Assembly (NCBI GenBank): GCA_947467345.1
Contig: CANIHD010000007.1
Coordinates: forward strand, 62,001-126,000
DNA from: Alphaproteobacteria bacterium
GTDB lineage: Bacteria; Pseudomonadota; Alphaproteobacteria; Micropepsales; Micropepsaceae
Length of the DNA stretch: 64,000 bases
Direction: 5' to 3'
The number at the start of each line of letters is the position of its first letter. Position 1 is the stretch's first letter. Below are positions 25,973 to 35,201 of the stretch, one piece after another. The notes beneath the pieces were generated by a model. It saw only the letters and a list, made by a program, of their open reading frames with translations. It ran no database searches and was not told the DNA's origin. A program made the translations under genes and the position numbers.

Positions 25973-27775
25973 TTAATTATTAGTCGTCGCGGTTCCGTTT
26001 TCCTCGGTGACTGATGAGAGTTCCGCTTCAAGCAGTGAGCGTAGTTCCTCGGTGACCTGTTTGTTGGTTTGGATGAGCTGCTTCTCGTCATTGTAATAAC
26101 TGTGCTGCTCAATCAGGAGCTTCTCGTCCTGAACTTCGAAGAAGTGCACGACACGCTGAACTTCCTGCTCCGCCAACCCTTCCTCGCGCAGAACCATCTC
26201 GGTCAGTTTCAAACTGGAATAGAAGGTTTCACGAACAATATGCTCCACGCCACGGTCCATCAAGAGATTGGCGTGTCGGCGGTTACGAGCGCGCGCCAAA
26301 ACCTTCAAATGCGGAAAATGGCGCTGTGCATGCTCGGCGACCGTTATTGATTCTTCGACATCCTCCAGCGCTATGACCAAAACTTTAGCCTCTTCCGCGC
26401 CTGCGGCACGCAGCATTTCCAGCCGCGAGGAATCGCCGAAATAGGCTGTACTGCCGAAGCGGCGCACGGTCATGATCTGCTCGAGATTTTTGTCCAACGC
26501 GGTGAAGGGAATTCCTTTCAAGCGAAGGACGCGTCCGACGATCTGCCCAACGCGGCCGAAGCCGCAAATGATCACCTTGTTGCGTACCGAGATCGGATCG
26601 AAAGGCGGGCCGATATTATGCGCGAAGCGCGGCGCGATGAAGCGCTCCTCGGCCCAAAACAGAATTGGTGTCATCATCATCGACATGGTGACGACCAGCC
26701 TGACGAACTCGGCTTGGTTGTCAGTAAGCACGCTGTTGTCGAGCGCCACTAACAGAAGAACGAAGGCGAATTCGCCCCCTTGCGCCAGGGCAAAGCCCAT
26801 ACGCAGCGCCTCGGGAGATTTATGCGAGGCCAGACGCGCGAATACGAAGATGAGGGCGCCTTTGATGACGAGGAGTGTCGCGACAGCCGCGAAAACGGGC
26901 CCGGCATTTTGAACCAAGAGAACCGTATTGATCGACATGCCCACAGAGATGAAGAACACGCCGAGCAGAAGGCCTTCGAATGGTTCGATATCGGCGCGAA
27001 CTTGATGCCGGTATTCCGAATCCGACAGAAGCACGCCGGCCATGAATGCGCCGAGCGACATTGACAGTCCTGCCGCGCTCACGAGCGCTGCGGTGACCAC
27101 GACAATGAGCAGCGCTGTGGCCGTGAACATTTCTGGTGCCTTGGCGCCATCCACGATGCGAAACAAAGGGCGGATCAGATAGCGGCCGCCGACAAGCACA
27201 ACGACGATGGCAGCGAGACCGCGTCCCAGCATCAGCCACATGCTCTCGCCCGCAGGCTCGGCAAGTGTGCCGCCCGTCAAAGGAACAAGTGCCATGGCGG
27301 GAATGACCGCGAGATCCTGGAACAGGAGAATGGAAAACGCGTCGCGGCCCATCTGTGTGGTCACGAGGTCGCGCTCGGCCAGCATCGGCAGAACCATCGC
27401 GGTGGACGATAGCGACAGCGCAAAAGCGATAAGAATGGCGGCCGGCCAGGGCAGGCCGGCGAAATGCGCGGCCACAGCGAGAGCCGCGGTGCAGAACAGG
27501 ACCTGTGCGCTGCCTAAACCGAACACTGCGCGCCGCATGGTCCAAAGCCGCTGTGGCCGCAGCTCCAGCCCAATGATGAAGAGCAGCATGACCACGCCGA
27601 ACTCGGACACGTGCTGGATATTCTCGGTATTCGTGATCAGGCTGAGGCCGGCCGGACCGATGACAAGGCCGGCGGCGAGATAGCCGAGAACGCTGCCAAA
27701 GCCGAGGCGACGGGACAGCGGGACGGCGACGATGGCGGCGACCAGAAGAATTACAATGATAGGCAGGAATTCCAT
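25973..27775 (-). CDS. Kef-type CPA2 cation:proton antiporter with TrkA-N domain
   Basis: A 600-residue inner-membrane protein. Residues ~1-385 form a CPA2 Na+/H+ exchanger-like domain with 12-13 helices (for example LGYLAAGLVIGP, SSTAMVLPMLAERD and LFQDLAVIPAMALVPL). Residues ~400-520 form an RCK/TrkA-N domain with VIICGFGRVGQIVGRVL, an NAD(H)-binding Rossmann motif. The arrangement matches KefB/KefC, glutathione-gated potassium efflux systems protecting against electrophiles. The C-terminal ~60 residues are charged and end in a Thr/Asn tail. No KefF/KefG partner gene is adjacent. Confidence 0.92.
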   Translation of the reverse strand: MEFLPIIVILLVAAIVAVPLSRRLGFGSVLGYLAAGLVIGPAGLSLITNTENIQHVSEFGVVMLLFIIGLELRPQRLWTMRRAVFGLGSAQVLFCTAALAVAAHFAGLPWPAAILIAFALSLSSTAMVLPMLAERDLVTTQMGRDAFSILLFQDLAVIPAMALVPLTGGTLAEPAGESMWLMLGRGLAAIVVVLVGGRYLIRPLFRIVDGAKAPEMFTATALLIVVVTAALVSAAGLSMSLGAFMAGVLLSDSEYRHQVRADIEPFEGLLLGVFFISVGMSINTVLLVQNAGPVFAAVATLLVIKGALIFVFARLASHKSPEALRMGFALAQGGEFAFVLLLVALDNSVLTDNQAEFVRLVVTMSMMMTPILFWAEERFIAPRFAHNIGPPFDPISVRNKVIICGFGRVGQIVGRVLRLKGIPFTALDKNLEQIMTVRRFGSTAYFGDSSRLEMLRAAGAEEAKVLVIALEDVEESITVAEHAQRHFPHLKVLARARNRRHANLLMDRGVEHIVRETFYSSLKLTEMVLREEGLAEQEVQRVVHFFEVQDEKLLIEQHSYYNDEKQLIQTNKQVTEELRSLLEAELSSVTEENGTATTNN

Positions 27776-27866
27776 GCGCCACCGTGCGAGTCTGACAGCT
27801 TCAGCCTAGCATTTGCGTGCGCCGGATGCCGTGTGTTTTTGGCTGCGTGATTTTGGCCTGCGGCGG

Positions 27867-29105
27867 TTAAGCGTGCTGGGGTTGTGCGGGAAAAGAATAG
27901 GCCCCGAGCCGCAGCACCAGAAGCCCTGCAACGACAAGCGCTGCCACCGATGCGGCAATGGCAAAGTCGTAGGAGCCGGTGGCGTCGAACGTCAAATCCC
28001 ACAGCAATGGGCCGAAGCCCGATCCCAACGCGAACATAGCGAAGGAATAGCCGTAAATTTCGCCGAACCGGCGTAGGCCGAAATAGCGTCCGATCATGAA
28101 ACCCATGGTGTCGATTTCGGCGCCAAGTCCGAGGCCAAGGGTAACGACCGCAAAGAGAGCGAGATCGCCTTCCGCGCCCATGCCGAGCATTGCCAACCCG
28201 AACAAAGGCAACGCGAAAAAGGCGAGTGCCACATAGGTGGCAAAGATGCGGTCCAAGAGGAGGCCGGCAATGATGCGGCCTGCGATGGCGGCAAGGCCCG
28301 CCCAGCCTTGAATGGAGGCCGCCTCACCGCGCGGGATTCCGTGCGCCGTCAGAATTTGCACGACATGGGGTATTGCGCCGTTGACCGCGACGGCGACGAG
28401 GAAGCCGGCAATCGCGATGGACCAGAAGCGAAATGTGCTGCGCGCCTCGCGCCCCGATACACCGGGCAGCAATGGTGCGGATCCGCGCTCGCCCTCCGCC
28501 GCTAGGCGCTGATCGGCGCGGCCGACGAAGATCGCCACCGCCGGAAAGGCCAGCGCGAATGTCAGCGCGCCGAGGCCGAAATAGGCGCCGCGCCAGCCAT
28601 AGGCATCGATCAGATAATGCGTGACGTTGGGCGCGAGACTCGTGCCGATACCGACACCCGCCAACGCCAGTCCCAATGCTATTCCGCGTCGCATGTCGAA
28701 GGCCGCGGAAACTGCTTTCGCGTAGGGCATCACGGTCTGCCCCGCACTGAAAACGCCAGCGAGCGTGTAAAGCAGGATGAAGACAATCGGCGAAGCGGGT
28801 GTCAGACCAATAGCCGCGAAGCTGATCGCGAATAGCGTGATGAAGGGTAGGCACACGCGCCTAATCCCGTAGCGATCGACCAGATGCCCGACGAAGGGCG
28901 TGGTTGCCGCCGCGCTGACATGCGCGAATAGAATGGCGAAGCCGAAATTGGCCGTATGCCAGCCGAATTCCTGCGTCACGGGCTGCAGGAGCAGCCCATA
29001 GGTGAACAAAGTCACCGGGCCGTTGGCAACGATAAGACCCAGCAGCGATCCCGCCACAATAAGCCAGGGATGCCGCAGCTCAGGGGCGGCAGTGTTTCGT
29101 TCCAT
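27867..29105 (-). CDS. Major facilitator superfamily transporter
   Basis: A 412-residue membrane protein with 12 predicted helices. The loop between helices 2 and 3 carries GHLVDRYGIRR, the MFS motif A, and the early helices show the oxalate/monocarboxylate-transporter-like pattern (GPVTLFTYGLLLQPVTQEFGW). This resembles the OFA/monocarboxylate subgroup, although the substrate is not determined. The upstream amidohydrolase (29133-30119) ends 27 bp before it on the same strand, so the pair probably forms an operon for uptake and hydrolysis of one compound. Confidence 0.9.
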   Translation of the reverse strand: MERNTAAPELRHPWLIVAGSLLGLIVANGPVTLFTYGLLLQPVTQEFGWHTANFGFAILFAHVSAAATTPFVGHLVDRYGIRRVCLPFITLFAISFAAIGLTPASPIVFILLYTLAGVFSAGQTVMPYAKAVSAAFDMRRGIALGLALAGVGIGTSLAPNVTHYLIDAYGWRGAYFGLGALTFALAFPAVAIFVGRADQRLAAEGERGSAPLLPGVSGREARSTFRFWSIAIAGFLVAVAVNGAIPHVVQILTAHGIPRGEAASIQGWAGLAAIAGRIIAGLLLDRIFATYVALAFFALPLFGLAMLGMGAEGDLALFAVVTLGLGLGAEIDTMGFMIGRYFGLRRFGEIYGYSFAMFALGSGFGPLLWDLTFDATGSYDFAIAASVAALVVAGLLVLRLGAYSFPAQPQHA

Positions 29106-29132
29106 TCTGCCGCCGCCCCCCGCGGTGCTGTG

Positions 29133-30119
29133 CTATTCGGCGGCCTTCTTATTGGCCCATGGAATCAAGAGGCCGGTATTGCCGCCCAGGATCTGACGTC
29201 CTTGTGGGCCCAGCGCGCGAATCTCATCGACGAATTGTTTCACCGACGGGCGGTGGCGGATTTCCTGCGGATAGTCGGTGGCGAAGACAATGCGCGCTGC
29301 GGGCAATTCCACCAAAGCGGTTTTCACTGAGCCGATGGCGCCGGCAAAGCCCGCTGTATCGAACACCAGGCGCTCCCGCAAATAATAATCGAATTCGCGT
29401 TCCGGCATGACACCGTGTTTAGGGTTTCCGGCCGTGCCCCAGAATTCGCGATCCTGGAAACAGCGAATGCGGCCGAGCATGGATGAAATGCCGCCGGAAA
29501 GATGCGCCATCTGCACGACGAGGTTCGGATGGCGGTCGAGCACGCCGGACGTGATCAAGCGGATCGTCGCCATGATGAGCGAGAATTCGCGGCCCACGGT
29601 GCGCGCCGTGTCATACGTGTCGAATTGTTCCGGATGATTCAACTTCAACGCGGGATGTACGAACACATAGAGCCCACGCTTGGCGGTTTCCGTCCAGAAC
29701 GGTTCGAATTCCGGTGCATCGAGAAAGAGCCCATCGACTTCCGACGTGATGACGACGCCGGGAAATCCGAGATCGACCGCGCAGCGCGCAAGTTCGCGCA
29801 TGGCGTCGGGACCACCCAGAGGATGCACATGCGCCGCGCCGATGAAGCGGCCCGGATAATCGCGCTCGGCTTTCTTCGCTTCGTCGTTGACGATCTTCGA
29901 GCGGTCGAGCGGCGCGCACATTCCGGCGCCGCTGGTCAAGACTGAGGCATCAATGCCGGTATGGTCCATCATCGCGACGTGCTCGTCGAGATCGTAAAGC
30001 AGCTTGTGCGAGGTGTAGCTGGGCGCTCCGGATTCATCGTAGGTCAAAATGCGGCGCTCGCCCGGGTCTTCCTTGAAGAGTTGGCGCGGCGTGAAATGAT
30101 GCTGGAAGTCGACGATCAT
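29133..30119 (-). CDS. Amidohydrolase-2/ACMSD-like metal-dependent hydrolase
   Basis: A 328-residue TIM-barrel protein of the amidohydrolase 2 family, related to alpha-amino-beta-carboxymuconate-semialdehyde decarboxylase. It starts with VDFQHHFTPRQLF instead of the usual HxH, continues with a mid-barrel GAAHVHPLGGP and VFVHPALKLNHPEQF, and has the C-terminal metal aspartate region IVFATDYPQE. Members decarboxylate or hydrolyse aromatic-derived acids. AGGAAAC just before the ATG supports the start. It is the first gene of a pair with the MFS transporter and is divergent from the ornithine cyclodeaminase homologue. Confidence 0.85.
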   Translation of the reverse strand: MIVDFQHHFTPRQLFKEDPGERRILTYDESGAPSYTSHKLLYDLDEHVAMMDHTGIDASVLTSGAGMCAPLDRSKIVNDEAKKAERDYPGRFIGAAHVHPLGGPDAMRELARCAVDLGFPGVVITSEVDGLFLDAPEFEPFWTETAKRGLYVFVHPALKLNHPEQFDTYDTARTVGREFSLIMATIRLITSGVLDRHPNLVVQMAHLSGGISSMLGRIRCFQDREFWGTAGNPKHGVMPEREFDYYLRERLVFDTAGFAGAIGSVKTALVELPAARIVFATDYPQEIRHRPSVKQFVDEIRALGPQGRQILGGNTGLLIPWANKKAAE

Positions 30120-30290
30120 GTTTCCTGGGTCCCCTGGGTATTTTTCCGATTACAGACGGATTGGCGCGCCGGAGCAAGCACCTAGCGGCTGAAAAGTGCT
30201 GGGCCTGGCCCCCGGCGTTTTCGTTTGTGTCCGGCTTCAATGTTCGCTTCAATGCTGGCCGATTTTCACTCTCCAAGGTAAGATTTGCCC

Positions 30291-31367
30291 ATGACGCTTA
30301 TACTTTCCAACGACGACGTCGAAAAATTACTGACCATGAAGGACGCCATCGACGTCTTAGAGGAGGCCTATGTGGAGTTGGCCGAGGGGCGTGGCGTTTC
30401 GCGCACGCGCTCAGATTGCTTCACGGCCACCGAGCGGCCCGACGCGCTTTACAGTTTGAAATCGATGGATGGCGTCGTGCCTAAACTTGGCGTCGGCGCG
30501 GTCCGTATCAATTCCGACATCGTCACCTGGCCGAGCGATGGCGACTCTTCCCGCCGCGTGAAGGTGCCCTCCGCACCTGGAAATCGCTATGTCGGATTGG
30601 TCCTTTTGTTTTCCTCCAAGACTGGCGAGCCCTTGGCGATCTTTCCCGATGGCGTGATGCAGCGCATTCGCGTTGGCGCCGCTAACGGGCTCGGCGTCAA
30701 ATATTTGGCGCGTGAAAACGCCCGCACGGTTGCGCTGCTTGGTTCAGGTTGGCAGGCCGGCGCGCAAGCCATGGCGGTTTGCGCCGTGCGCGATATCGAA
30801 ACCATCCGCGTGTTTAGCCCAAACAAAAACAATCGCGAAGCCTTCGCTAAGGAATGGAGCGCGGCGCTCGGCGTGAACATCGTGCCGGTGGCGACAGCCG
30901 AGAAGGCCGTCAAGAATGCGGATATCGTCATGTGCGCCACCAATGTTCTGCAGCCGGTATTCTTCGAGAAATGGATCGAGCCCGGCATGCATGTCAGCTC
31001 CATCAAGCGCCCGGAAGTAGAAGGCGCTGCCATAAAGCGCGCCGACATTTGCGTGGTGCATAGCAATGACGGCAAACCCATTCATGTGGTTGCCAAAGGC
31101 ATCGATGTGGCCGAAGCGCGCGAGGACGGGAAGGGCTGGGGCGTAGCCAGCGACATCGATTTCAAAACGCTTCCGACGCTGCCGCATTTGCTGTCAGGGC
31201 GTGCGCCTAAGCGCTCCAACGACGAACAGGTGACGTTCTTCCTGAACAATATCGGGCTTGGCTATCAATTCGCGGCATGCGGCGCGGTGGTATATCGCAA
31301 AGCGATGGCAGCGAAGATGGGCCACGAATTGCCCACCGACTGGTTCACCGAAGACGTGCATCCGTAG
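30291..31367 (+). CDS. Ornithine cyclodeaminase / mu-crystallin family protein
   Basis: A 358-residue NAD(P)-binding enzyme of the OCD/mu-crystallin family, whose members deaminate or reduce amino acids and imino acids (ornithine, alanine, ketimines). It shows the cofactor-binding segment ARTVALLGSGWQAGAQAMA and the typical IRVFSPNKNNREAFAKEW and ADIVMCATNVLQPVF. The N-terminal substrate-binding segment has RTRSDCFTA rather than a textbook motif. The ATG at 30291 follows AAGGTAAG. No amino-acid operon partner is adjacent. Confidence 0.87.
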   Translation: MTLILSNDDVEKLLTMKDAIDVLEEAYVELAEGRGVSRTRSDCFTATERPDALYSLKSMDGVVPKLGVGAVRINSDIVTWPSDGDSSRRVKVPSAPGNRYVGLVLLFSSKTGEPLAIFPDGVMQRIRVGAANGLGVKYLARENARTVALLGSGWQAGAQAMAVCAVRDIETIRVFSPNKNNREAFAKEWSAALGVNIVPVATAEKAVKNADIVMCATNVLQPVFFEKWIEPGMHVSSIKRPEVEGAAIKRADICVVHSNDGKPIHVVAKGIDVAEAREDGKGWGVASDIDFKTLPTLPHLLSGRAPKRSNDEQVTFFLNNIGLGYQFAACGAVVYRKAMAAKMGHELPTDWFTEDVHP

Positions 31368-31457
31368 AGTAACCCGGCAGCATTCGGCGCATTAACCCTG
31401 CGATTTGGCGCCTGTCCCATTTTGGGCCAATCTGGCTTTCTGGTTCAGGAGAATGTC

Positions 31458-32201
31458 GTGGAGAGCACTCAGCGCAGGGTTGCCGTTTTGTTGGCGTTGG
31501 GCGCGGTTGCCGCGCTCGGCTTCACCATCAATGAGCATTATCGGAACCGGCCGCGTGATCTCGCGAATGCGCCCGCAGGCCAGACGCGTGTCGAACTGCC
31601 GTTGGCCGGCGCGCCCACTGCTCAGGCGACAGGAACGATCCCGACACCGGCGGCGAGAGCCGTTCCTACACCGGCGCCAGGAGCTATCCCTACACCGGCG
31701 ACGCGTCCGCAAAATGCGCAACGGCCCGCACCGCGTCCACAGAGGGTAACCCAGGCGCAAGCACGGCCCCATGCCGAGAGGCAGAGGACGCGTGGTCATC
31801 GCGCCCGCCATGGCCGCGCACGCTTTCACGACGCCGCGCCGCCGGTTGAGATGCCGTATTATCCGCAATCCGACGATTACTATCCCGATGAATCCTATCC
31901 CTATGAATCCTACCCACCTTACGAATCCTACCCGCCATATGAATCCTATCCGCCTTACAGCGAAGACTATTCCTATTCCGAGCCTTACGAACTCATGTTG
32001 GAGCCGGCTGTCGCTGAGGGTGAGGTTCTGAACGGTCAGCTAAATCTTAGCGGCCTAAATGGTGGCGTTGGTGCAGGCGCAGCCTATGGCGGCGGCGGAG
32101 GTGGCGGCGTGTATTTTGGCGGCGGTCAAGGCGTCAATTTGGGTGCGCAGGCGGCCGCGCGCGCGGCAGCGGTCAACCGTCTCGCCAGCCGTGTTCGCTG
32201 A
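31458..32201 (+). CDS. Membrane-anchored Pro/Tyr-repeat and Gly-rich protein
   Basis: A 247-residue protein if the GTG at 31458 is used; AGGAG six bases upstream supports it. An N-terminal membrane segment (RVAVLLALGAVAALGF) is followed by a Pro/Ala-rich linker with PTPA-type repeats and an Arg/Gln/His-rich stretch. Next come near-perfect YPPYES repeats (about 31888-31968) and a Gly-rich tail with YGGGGGGGVYFGGG. This composition suggests a low-complexity surface, matrix or wall-associated protein. I recognise no family. Codon use in the repeats is regular, so this is not a frameshift product. Confidence 0.7.
   Translation: MESTQRRVAVLLALGAVAALGFTINEHYRNRPRDLANAPAGQTRVELPLAGAPTAQATGTIPTPAARAVPTPAPGAIPTPATRPQNAQRPAPRPQRVTQAQARPHAERQRTRGHRARHGRARFHDAAPPVEMPYYPQSDDYYPDESYPYESYPPYESYPPYESYPPYSEDYSYSEPYELMLEPAVAEGEVLNGQLNLSGLNGGVGAGAAYGGGGGGGVYFGGGQGVNLGAQAAARAAAVNRLASRVR
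31888..31968 (+). repeat. 18-bp repeats encoding YPPYES units
   Basis: About four tandem, slightly diverged copies of an 18-bp unit (tatgaatcctatccgcct and variants) encode the Tyr-Pro repeat of the protein at 31458. The third-base differences between copies show they are old enough to have diverged. Confidence 0.75.
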
Positions 32202-32269
32202 TATTCCGGCTTTTGCCGTCTCCCATTTCAGCGTCTAATCGTCCGCGAATTTATATAACGGAGGAATTC

Positions 32270-32626
32270 ATGCGCGGCATTGTGTTGTGCGGCCTATTTC
32301 TCGCGCATTGCTCCGGGAGTGCATTGGCCGCTGAAGGCGGTGTCTCGATACAGGGCGGAACAATTATCGACGGCAATGGCGGCGCTCCGGTTTCCGGCAC
32401 ACTGATGATTCAGGGCAATCGAATCGTTGCCGCCCCCGCAGCGTCCTCGCAGGCTTTCTGTATCAATGCGAATGCGGAGTTTTATCTGCATACCGGCGAT
32501 CCCTGTCGGGCAGGATTTCGTCTCGGCACGCAGACATGCCGTGCGTCTGATGGAGCACTTCGCATGCTGTCGCGTGTCGAGTGTCAAAACCTTCGCGGCA
32601 CGCTGGAATTGCCGGCGCCGCAATAA
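32270..32626 (+). CDS. Small exported Cys-containing protein
   Basis: A 118-residue protein with a strong GGAGG ribosome-binding site before the ATG at 32270. The signal peptide is GIVLCGLFLAHCSGSALAA. The mature part has EGGVSIQGGTIIDGNGGAPVSGTLMIQGNRIVAA, which looks like the opening strands of an amidohydrolase-type beta-sandwich. Four later cysteines follow (AFCINANA, DPCRAGF, QTCRAS and VECQNL). The first half might be a remnant of a metal-dependent hydrolase N-domain, but the chain is too short for an enzyme. The function is unknown. Confidence 0.6.
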   Translation: MRGIVLCGLFLAHCSGSALAAEGGVSIQGGTIIDGNGGAPVSGTLMIQGNRIVAAPAASSQAFCINANAEFYLHTGDPCRAGFRLGTQTCRASDGALRMLSRVECQNLRGTLELPAPQ

Positions 32627-32638
32627 TTACATCCAGGA

Positions 32639-33523
32639 TTAGAATCCGCGGCGGCCGTCGCAGCCCGGTTCGTAAAGCGGGCGCGTCTCCGCTTTGGGCG
32701 GCAGCAATTGCTGTCGCGGCGGCATTGGCTGCGCAACCTTGGTGAGGAGCGATCGCGTTCCCAAAGGCCCAGCGTCAGAAATTTCCAACACCAATTTACG
32801 CCGCATTGCGCGTGAGAAATCGGCAAACCCTTTGGCGACTTGATAGAATGCGCCCGGGCCGCCGATTACGCAGGCCTCGAAATATTCGTCGAGACCTGCG
32901 GATTGATCGTACCCATAGGGATCGATGATCGGCAGGCCGTTGATGGTAATCCCTTTGGCCACGGCTTCATCGCGCATTTCGACGATATTGCGGCCTTGGT
33001 TGTTGGGGCCGTCGCCGGAAAGATCGATGGTGCGCTTGGTGCCGCGCAGCGTGTTGGTCTCCAACAGCATCACGCCGAATTCAATGGCATCCGAAAGCGA
33101 TGTGCCGCGCCCGAACGTACGCGGTGTGCGAACCAGCGTATCTGCCAAAGCGTTTGAGGATTTCTCGTCGTTGATGACGCGCCAATCCACCACCACCTGA
33201 TTGTAGAAGCGGCTGGAAAAATCGACATAGACAACACCGATGCGCCCTAGGCTTCCGGCGCGAATGGCGTTGATGACGTCTTTGTTGCGGAAAGCGTCTG
33301 CGACGCCCTTACGTTGCAGCCAGGCCTCGTTGTTGTCGACGGAACCCGACACATCCGTGGCAATGACAAGTTCGAGATCGACCTGTTGCGGCGGCGGTGT
33401 TGCAGGCGCCATAGGTGTCGGCTGTGTTTGCGCTGCGCTTGCAGATGAAGCGAGCAAAACGGAAATAATGGCACCGAGAAGAATTTTCCCGATCGTCACG
33501 CGTGTTGAAAATCCGGTGCGCAT
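32639..33523 (-). CDS. DUF1194 exported von Willebrand factor A-like protein
   Basis: A 294-residue protein of the DUF1194 family. A signal peptide (LGAIISVLLASSASA) and a short Pro-rich spacer precede a vWA-like domain with the MIDAS motif DVSGSVD and the second metal-site threonine or serine in RGTSLSDAI. A later LSGDGPNNQG follows the usual alpha/beta alternation. Such proteins are thought to bind divalent metal and a partner protein in the periplasm. It is transcribed convergently with the small exported protein at 32270, with 12 bp between their stops. Confidence 0.85.
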   Translation of the reverse strand: MRTGFSTRVTIGKILLGAIISVLLASSASAAQTQPTPMAPATPPPQQVDLELVIATDVSGSVDNNEAWLQRKGVADAFRNKDVINAIRAGSLGRIGVVYVDFSSRFYNQVVVDWRVINDEKSSNALADTLVRTPRTFGRGTSLSDAIEFGVMLLETNTLRGTKRTIDLSGDGPNNQGRNIVEMRDEAVAKGITINGLPIIDPYGYDQSAGLDEYFEACVIGGPGAFYQVAKGFADFSRAMRRKLVLEISDAGPLGTRSLLTKVAQPMPPRQQLLPPKAETRPLYEPGCDGRRGF

Positions 33524-33621
33524 GAAACCCGTCCGTATTGCTGCACCCCCACCCAGGCAACGCTACAGCGAACGGAAAGAGGCAGCAATGTGCTGAGGTT
33601 CGCGAATAAAACGCCGGCGCC

Positions 33622-34416
33622 TTAGGGGCGCGGCGCGTAACGTGCATCTTTTGGAATGGGATAATTCACGCCCATGTCGCGCGGATTTTCGGCGCAGGCC
33701 TGCTCGTCGATGGCGCCGCGCGGGTTGCGCTGGTAGTCCATATAGCCGGACCATGGCGCGGTGAACGCGCCGGGATCGGTGACCGTGAAATCCGCGCGCA
33801 ACACGCGACCATTGTTGATGACGTGGTAGCGCTCCACCACATGGATTTTGTCAGTATGCGGCGTACCCATGCGGTCCGTCCAGGTCTTGTCGTTCATGCC
33901 GACCGTATCAACGACAAGGGTGTCGCCTTCGTAATGACCGATGGAATCGCCATACCAGCTTGGCGTTAGATTCTCGGGATGCTTCGCATTCAAATTCACG
34001 ATGCGGATTTGATGATCGCGCGCATACACGATGGCGACATGGTTCGGCGTCTGGAGAATCTGCAACGTGTCCGGCAATTGATGAATATTCGGCACGCCAG
34101 ACGGCATGCACATTTGTTGCGATGTCAGGTTTGGCGTTTCCGCGCGTTCCATCTCCGCCTGTTTGCGTACGACTTCCGCCGCCCATGGCTGCAGCATCGG
34201 ATTGGTATGATCGCCGTGCCACATGCCGCGGCCGCGTCCCTTGAAAACATTGATAACAGGGCCGAGACCCGATGGCGGCGAGCCGAATGAATCATTGGGA
34301 TTGTGATTGAAGAAGCCCGAGAGGTCGGGAACGGCAGGTGCCGGCGCAGCCTGAGCGAATGCGTGTCCAGCACACGCGACGGTAGCCGTAAGGACGATGC
34401 GCGCGGGGATCCTCAT
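33622..34416 (-). CDS. Exported family protein (six-copy family), copy 1
   Basis: A 264-residue exported protein with signal peptide ARIVLTATVACAGHAFAQA. It belongs to a family seen six times in this window. Shared features are a GxSxGxxxGDTLVVDT-like core (here DSIGHYEGDTLVVDTVG), then TPHTDKIHVVERY, a beta-rich segment ending in DPGAFTAPW, and a C-terminal Cys (EQACAEN). The proteins are probably periplasmic beta-rich domains; I know of no assigned biochemical function. Its first codon overlaps the stop of copy 2 (34413-34416), so the two genes are translationally coupled. Confidence 0.75.
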   Translation of the reverse strand: MRIPARIVLTATVACAGHAFAQAAPAPAVPDLSGFFNHNPNDSFGSPPSGLGPVINVFKGRGRGMWHGDHTNPMLQPWAAEVVRKQAEMERAETPNLTSQQMCMPSGVPNIHQLPDTLQILQTPNHVAIVYARDHQIRIVNLNAKHPENLTPSWYGDSIGHYEGDTLVVDTVGMNDKTWTDRMGTPHTDKIHVVERYHVINNGRVLRADFTVTDPGAFTAPWSGYMDYQRNPRGAIDEQACAENPRDMGVNYPIPKDARYAPRP

Positions 34417-35201
34417 GGCATAGCTCCTCTTACCGAACTGACGTCGCGCTGTTTTTCTCCGCAGACTTGCGTTTCCAGGCGGATGTCGGGGCGGGATTCA
34501 AAAACGAAGTGCGCAGTCCACGGCGCGGTGAACATCACCGGGTCCGTCACCGTCACCAGCAATTCCAGCTGCTTGCCGACGCTGATTTTGCGCAGGCGTT
34601 CTGTTGTGCGCAGTTGGTCGCTACTGGGTACGCCCGTGTCGTCCAGAAACGTCGAGTCCTTGAAGCCGGCGGATTCGATAACAAGCGTATCGCCGTCCCA
34701 TTTGCCTACCGAGTGGCCGGAGAACCACGGAAGCGCTTCCAACAAATCCGGCTCGGGCAATTCTTTGTCCATATAGACGACGCGCAGCACATGGCTGCGC
34801 TCGTAGATCAATGTCGTTTGCCCCGGCGTTTGGAAGATTTGAAACGGGTAGGGGTTCAACCATATGCGCGGCACGCCATCCGGCGTGCAGGTATAGCGGG
34901 CTTGATCGACAATGGCGTGATCCCGAAGGCCCGCAACATTTTTCGCATAGGCGGCGCGGCCGGCCGGCGTGAACGGCAGATCACCACCTTGTGTGGGTGC
35001 AATCTTGGCGCTGTAGCTTGCTGCCCACCAGACGCCATTGAGGTCTTGGTTCGGTGCGGGGATAAGAAGCGGCCCTCCGGGAAGACCAGTCATCGGCGCT
35101 TGCGCGCCCTGCGCCCCGGCCTCTGCCGCATTTGCTGCAGGTGCGTTCATCAGCGCAACAATGACGGCCGCACAAACGCGGCCACTTGAGATTCGTATCA
35201 C
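34413..35201 (-). CDS. Exported family protein (six-copy family), copy 2
   Basis: A 262-residue exported protein. The signal peptide is AAVIVALMNAPAANAAE and the core is GHSVGKWDGDTLVIESAGF, with the usual VTDPVMFTAPW. Compared with copy 1 the TPHTD motif has become VPSSDQ, so this copy is more diverged. It is the upstream partner of copy 1 with a 4-bp overlap. The stretch before its start (35202-35514) is shared with the divergent TTT permease gene, so the pair and the permease may be controlled together; that is inference from position. Confidence 0.75.
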   Translation of the reverse strand: MIRISSGRVCAAVIVALMNAPAANAAEAGAQGAQAPMTGLPGGPLLIPAPNQDLNGVWWAASYSAKIAPTQGGDLPFTPAGRAAYAKNVAGLRDHAIVDQARYTCTPDGVPRIWLNPYPFQIFQTPGQTTLIYERSHVLRVVYMDKELPEPDLLEALPWFSGHSVGKWDGDTLVIESAGFKDSTFLDDTGVPSSDQLRTTERLRKISVGKQLELLVTVTDPVMFTAPWTAHFVFESRPDIRLETQVCGEKQRDVSSVRGAMP

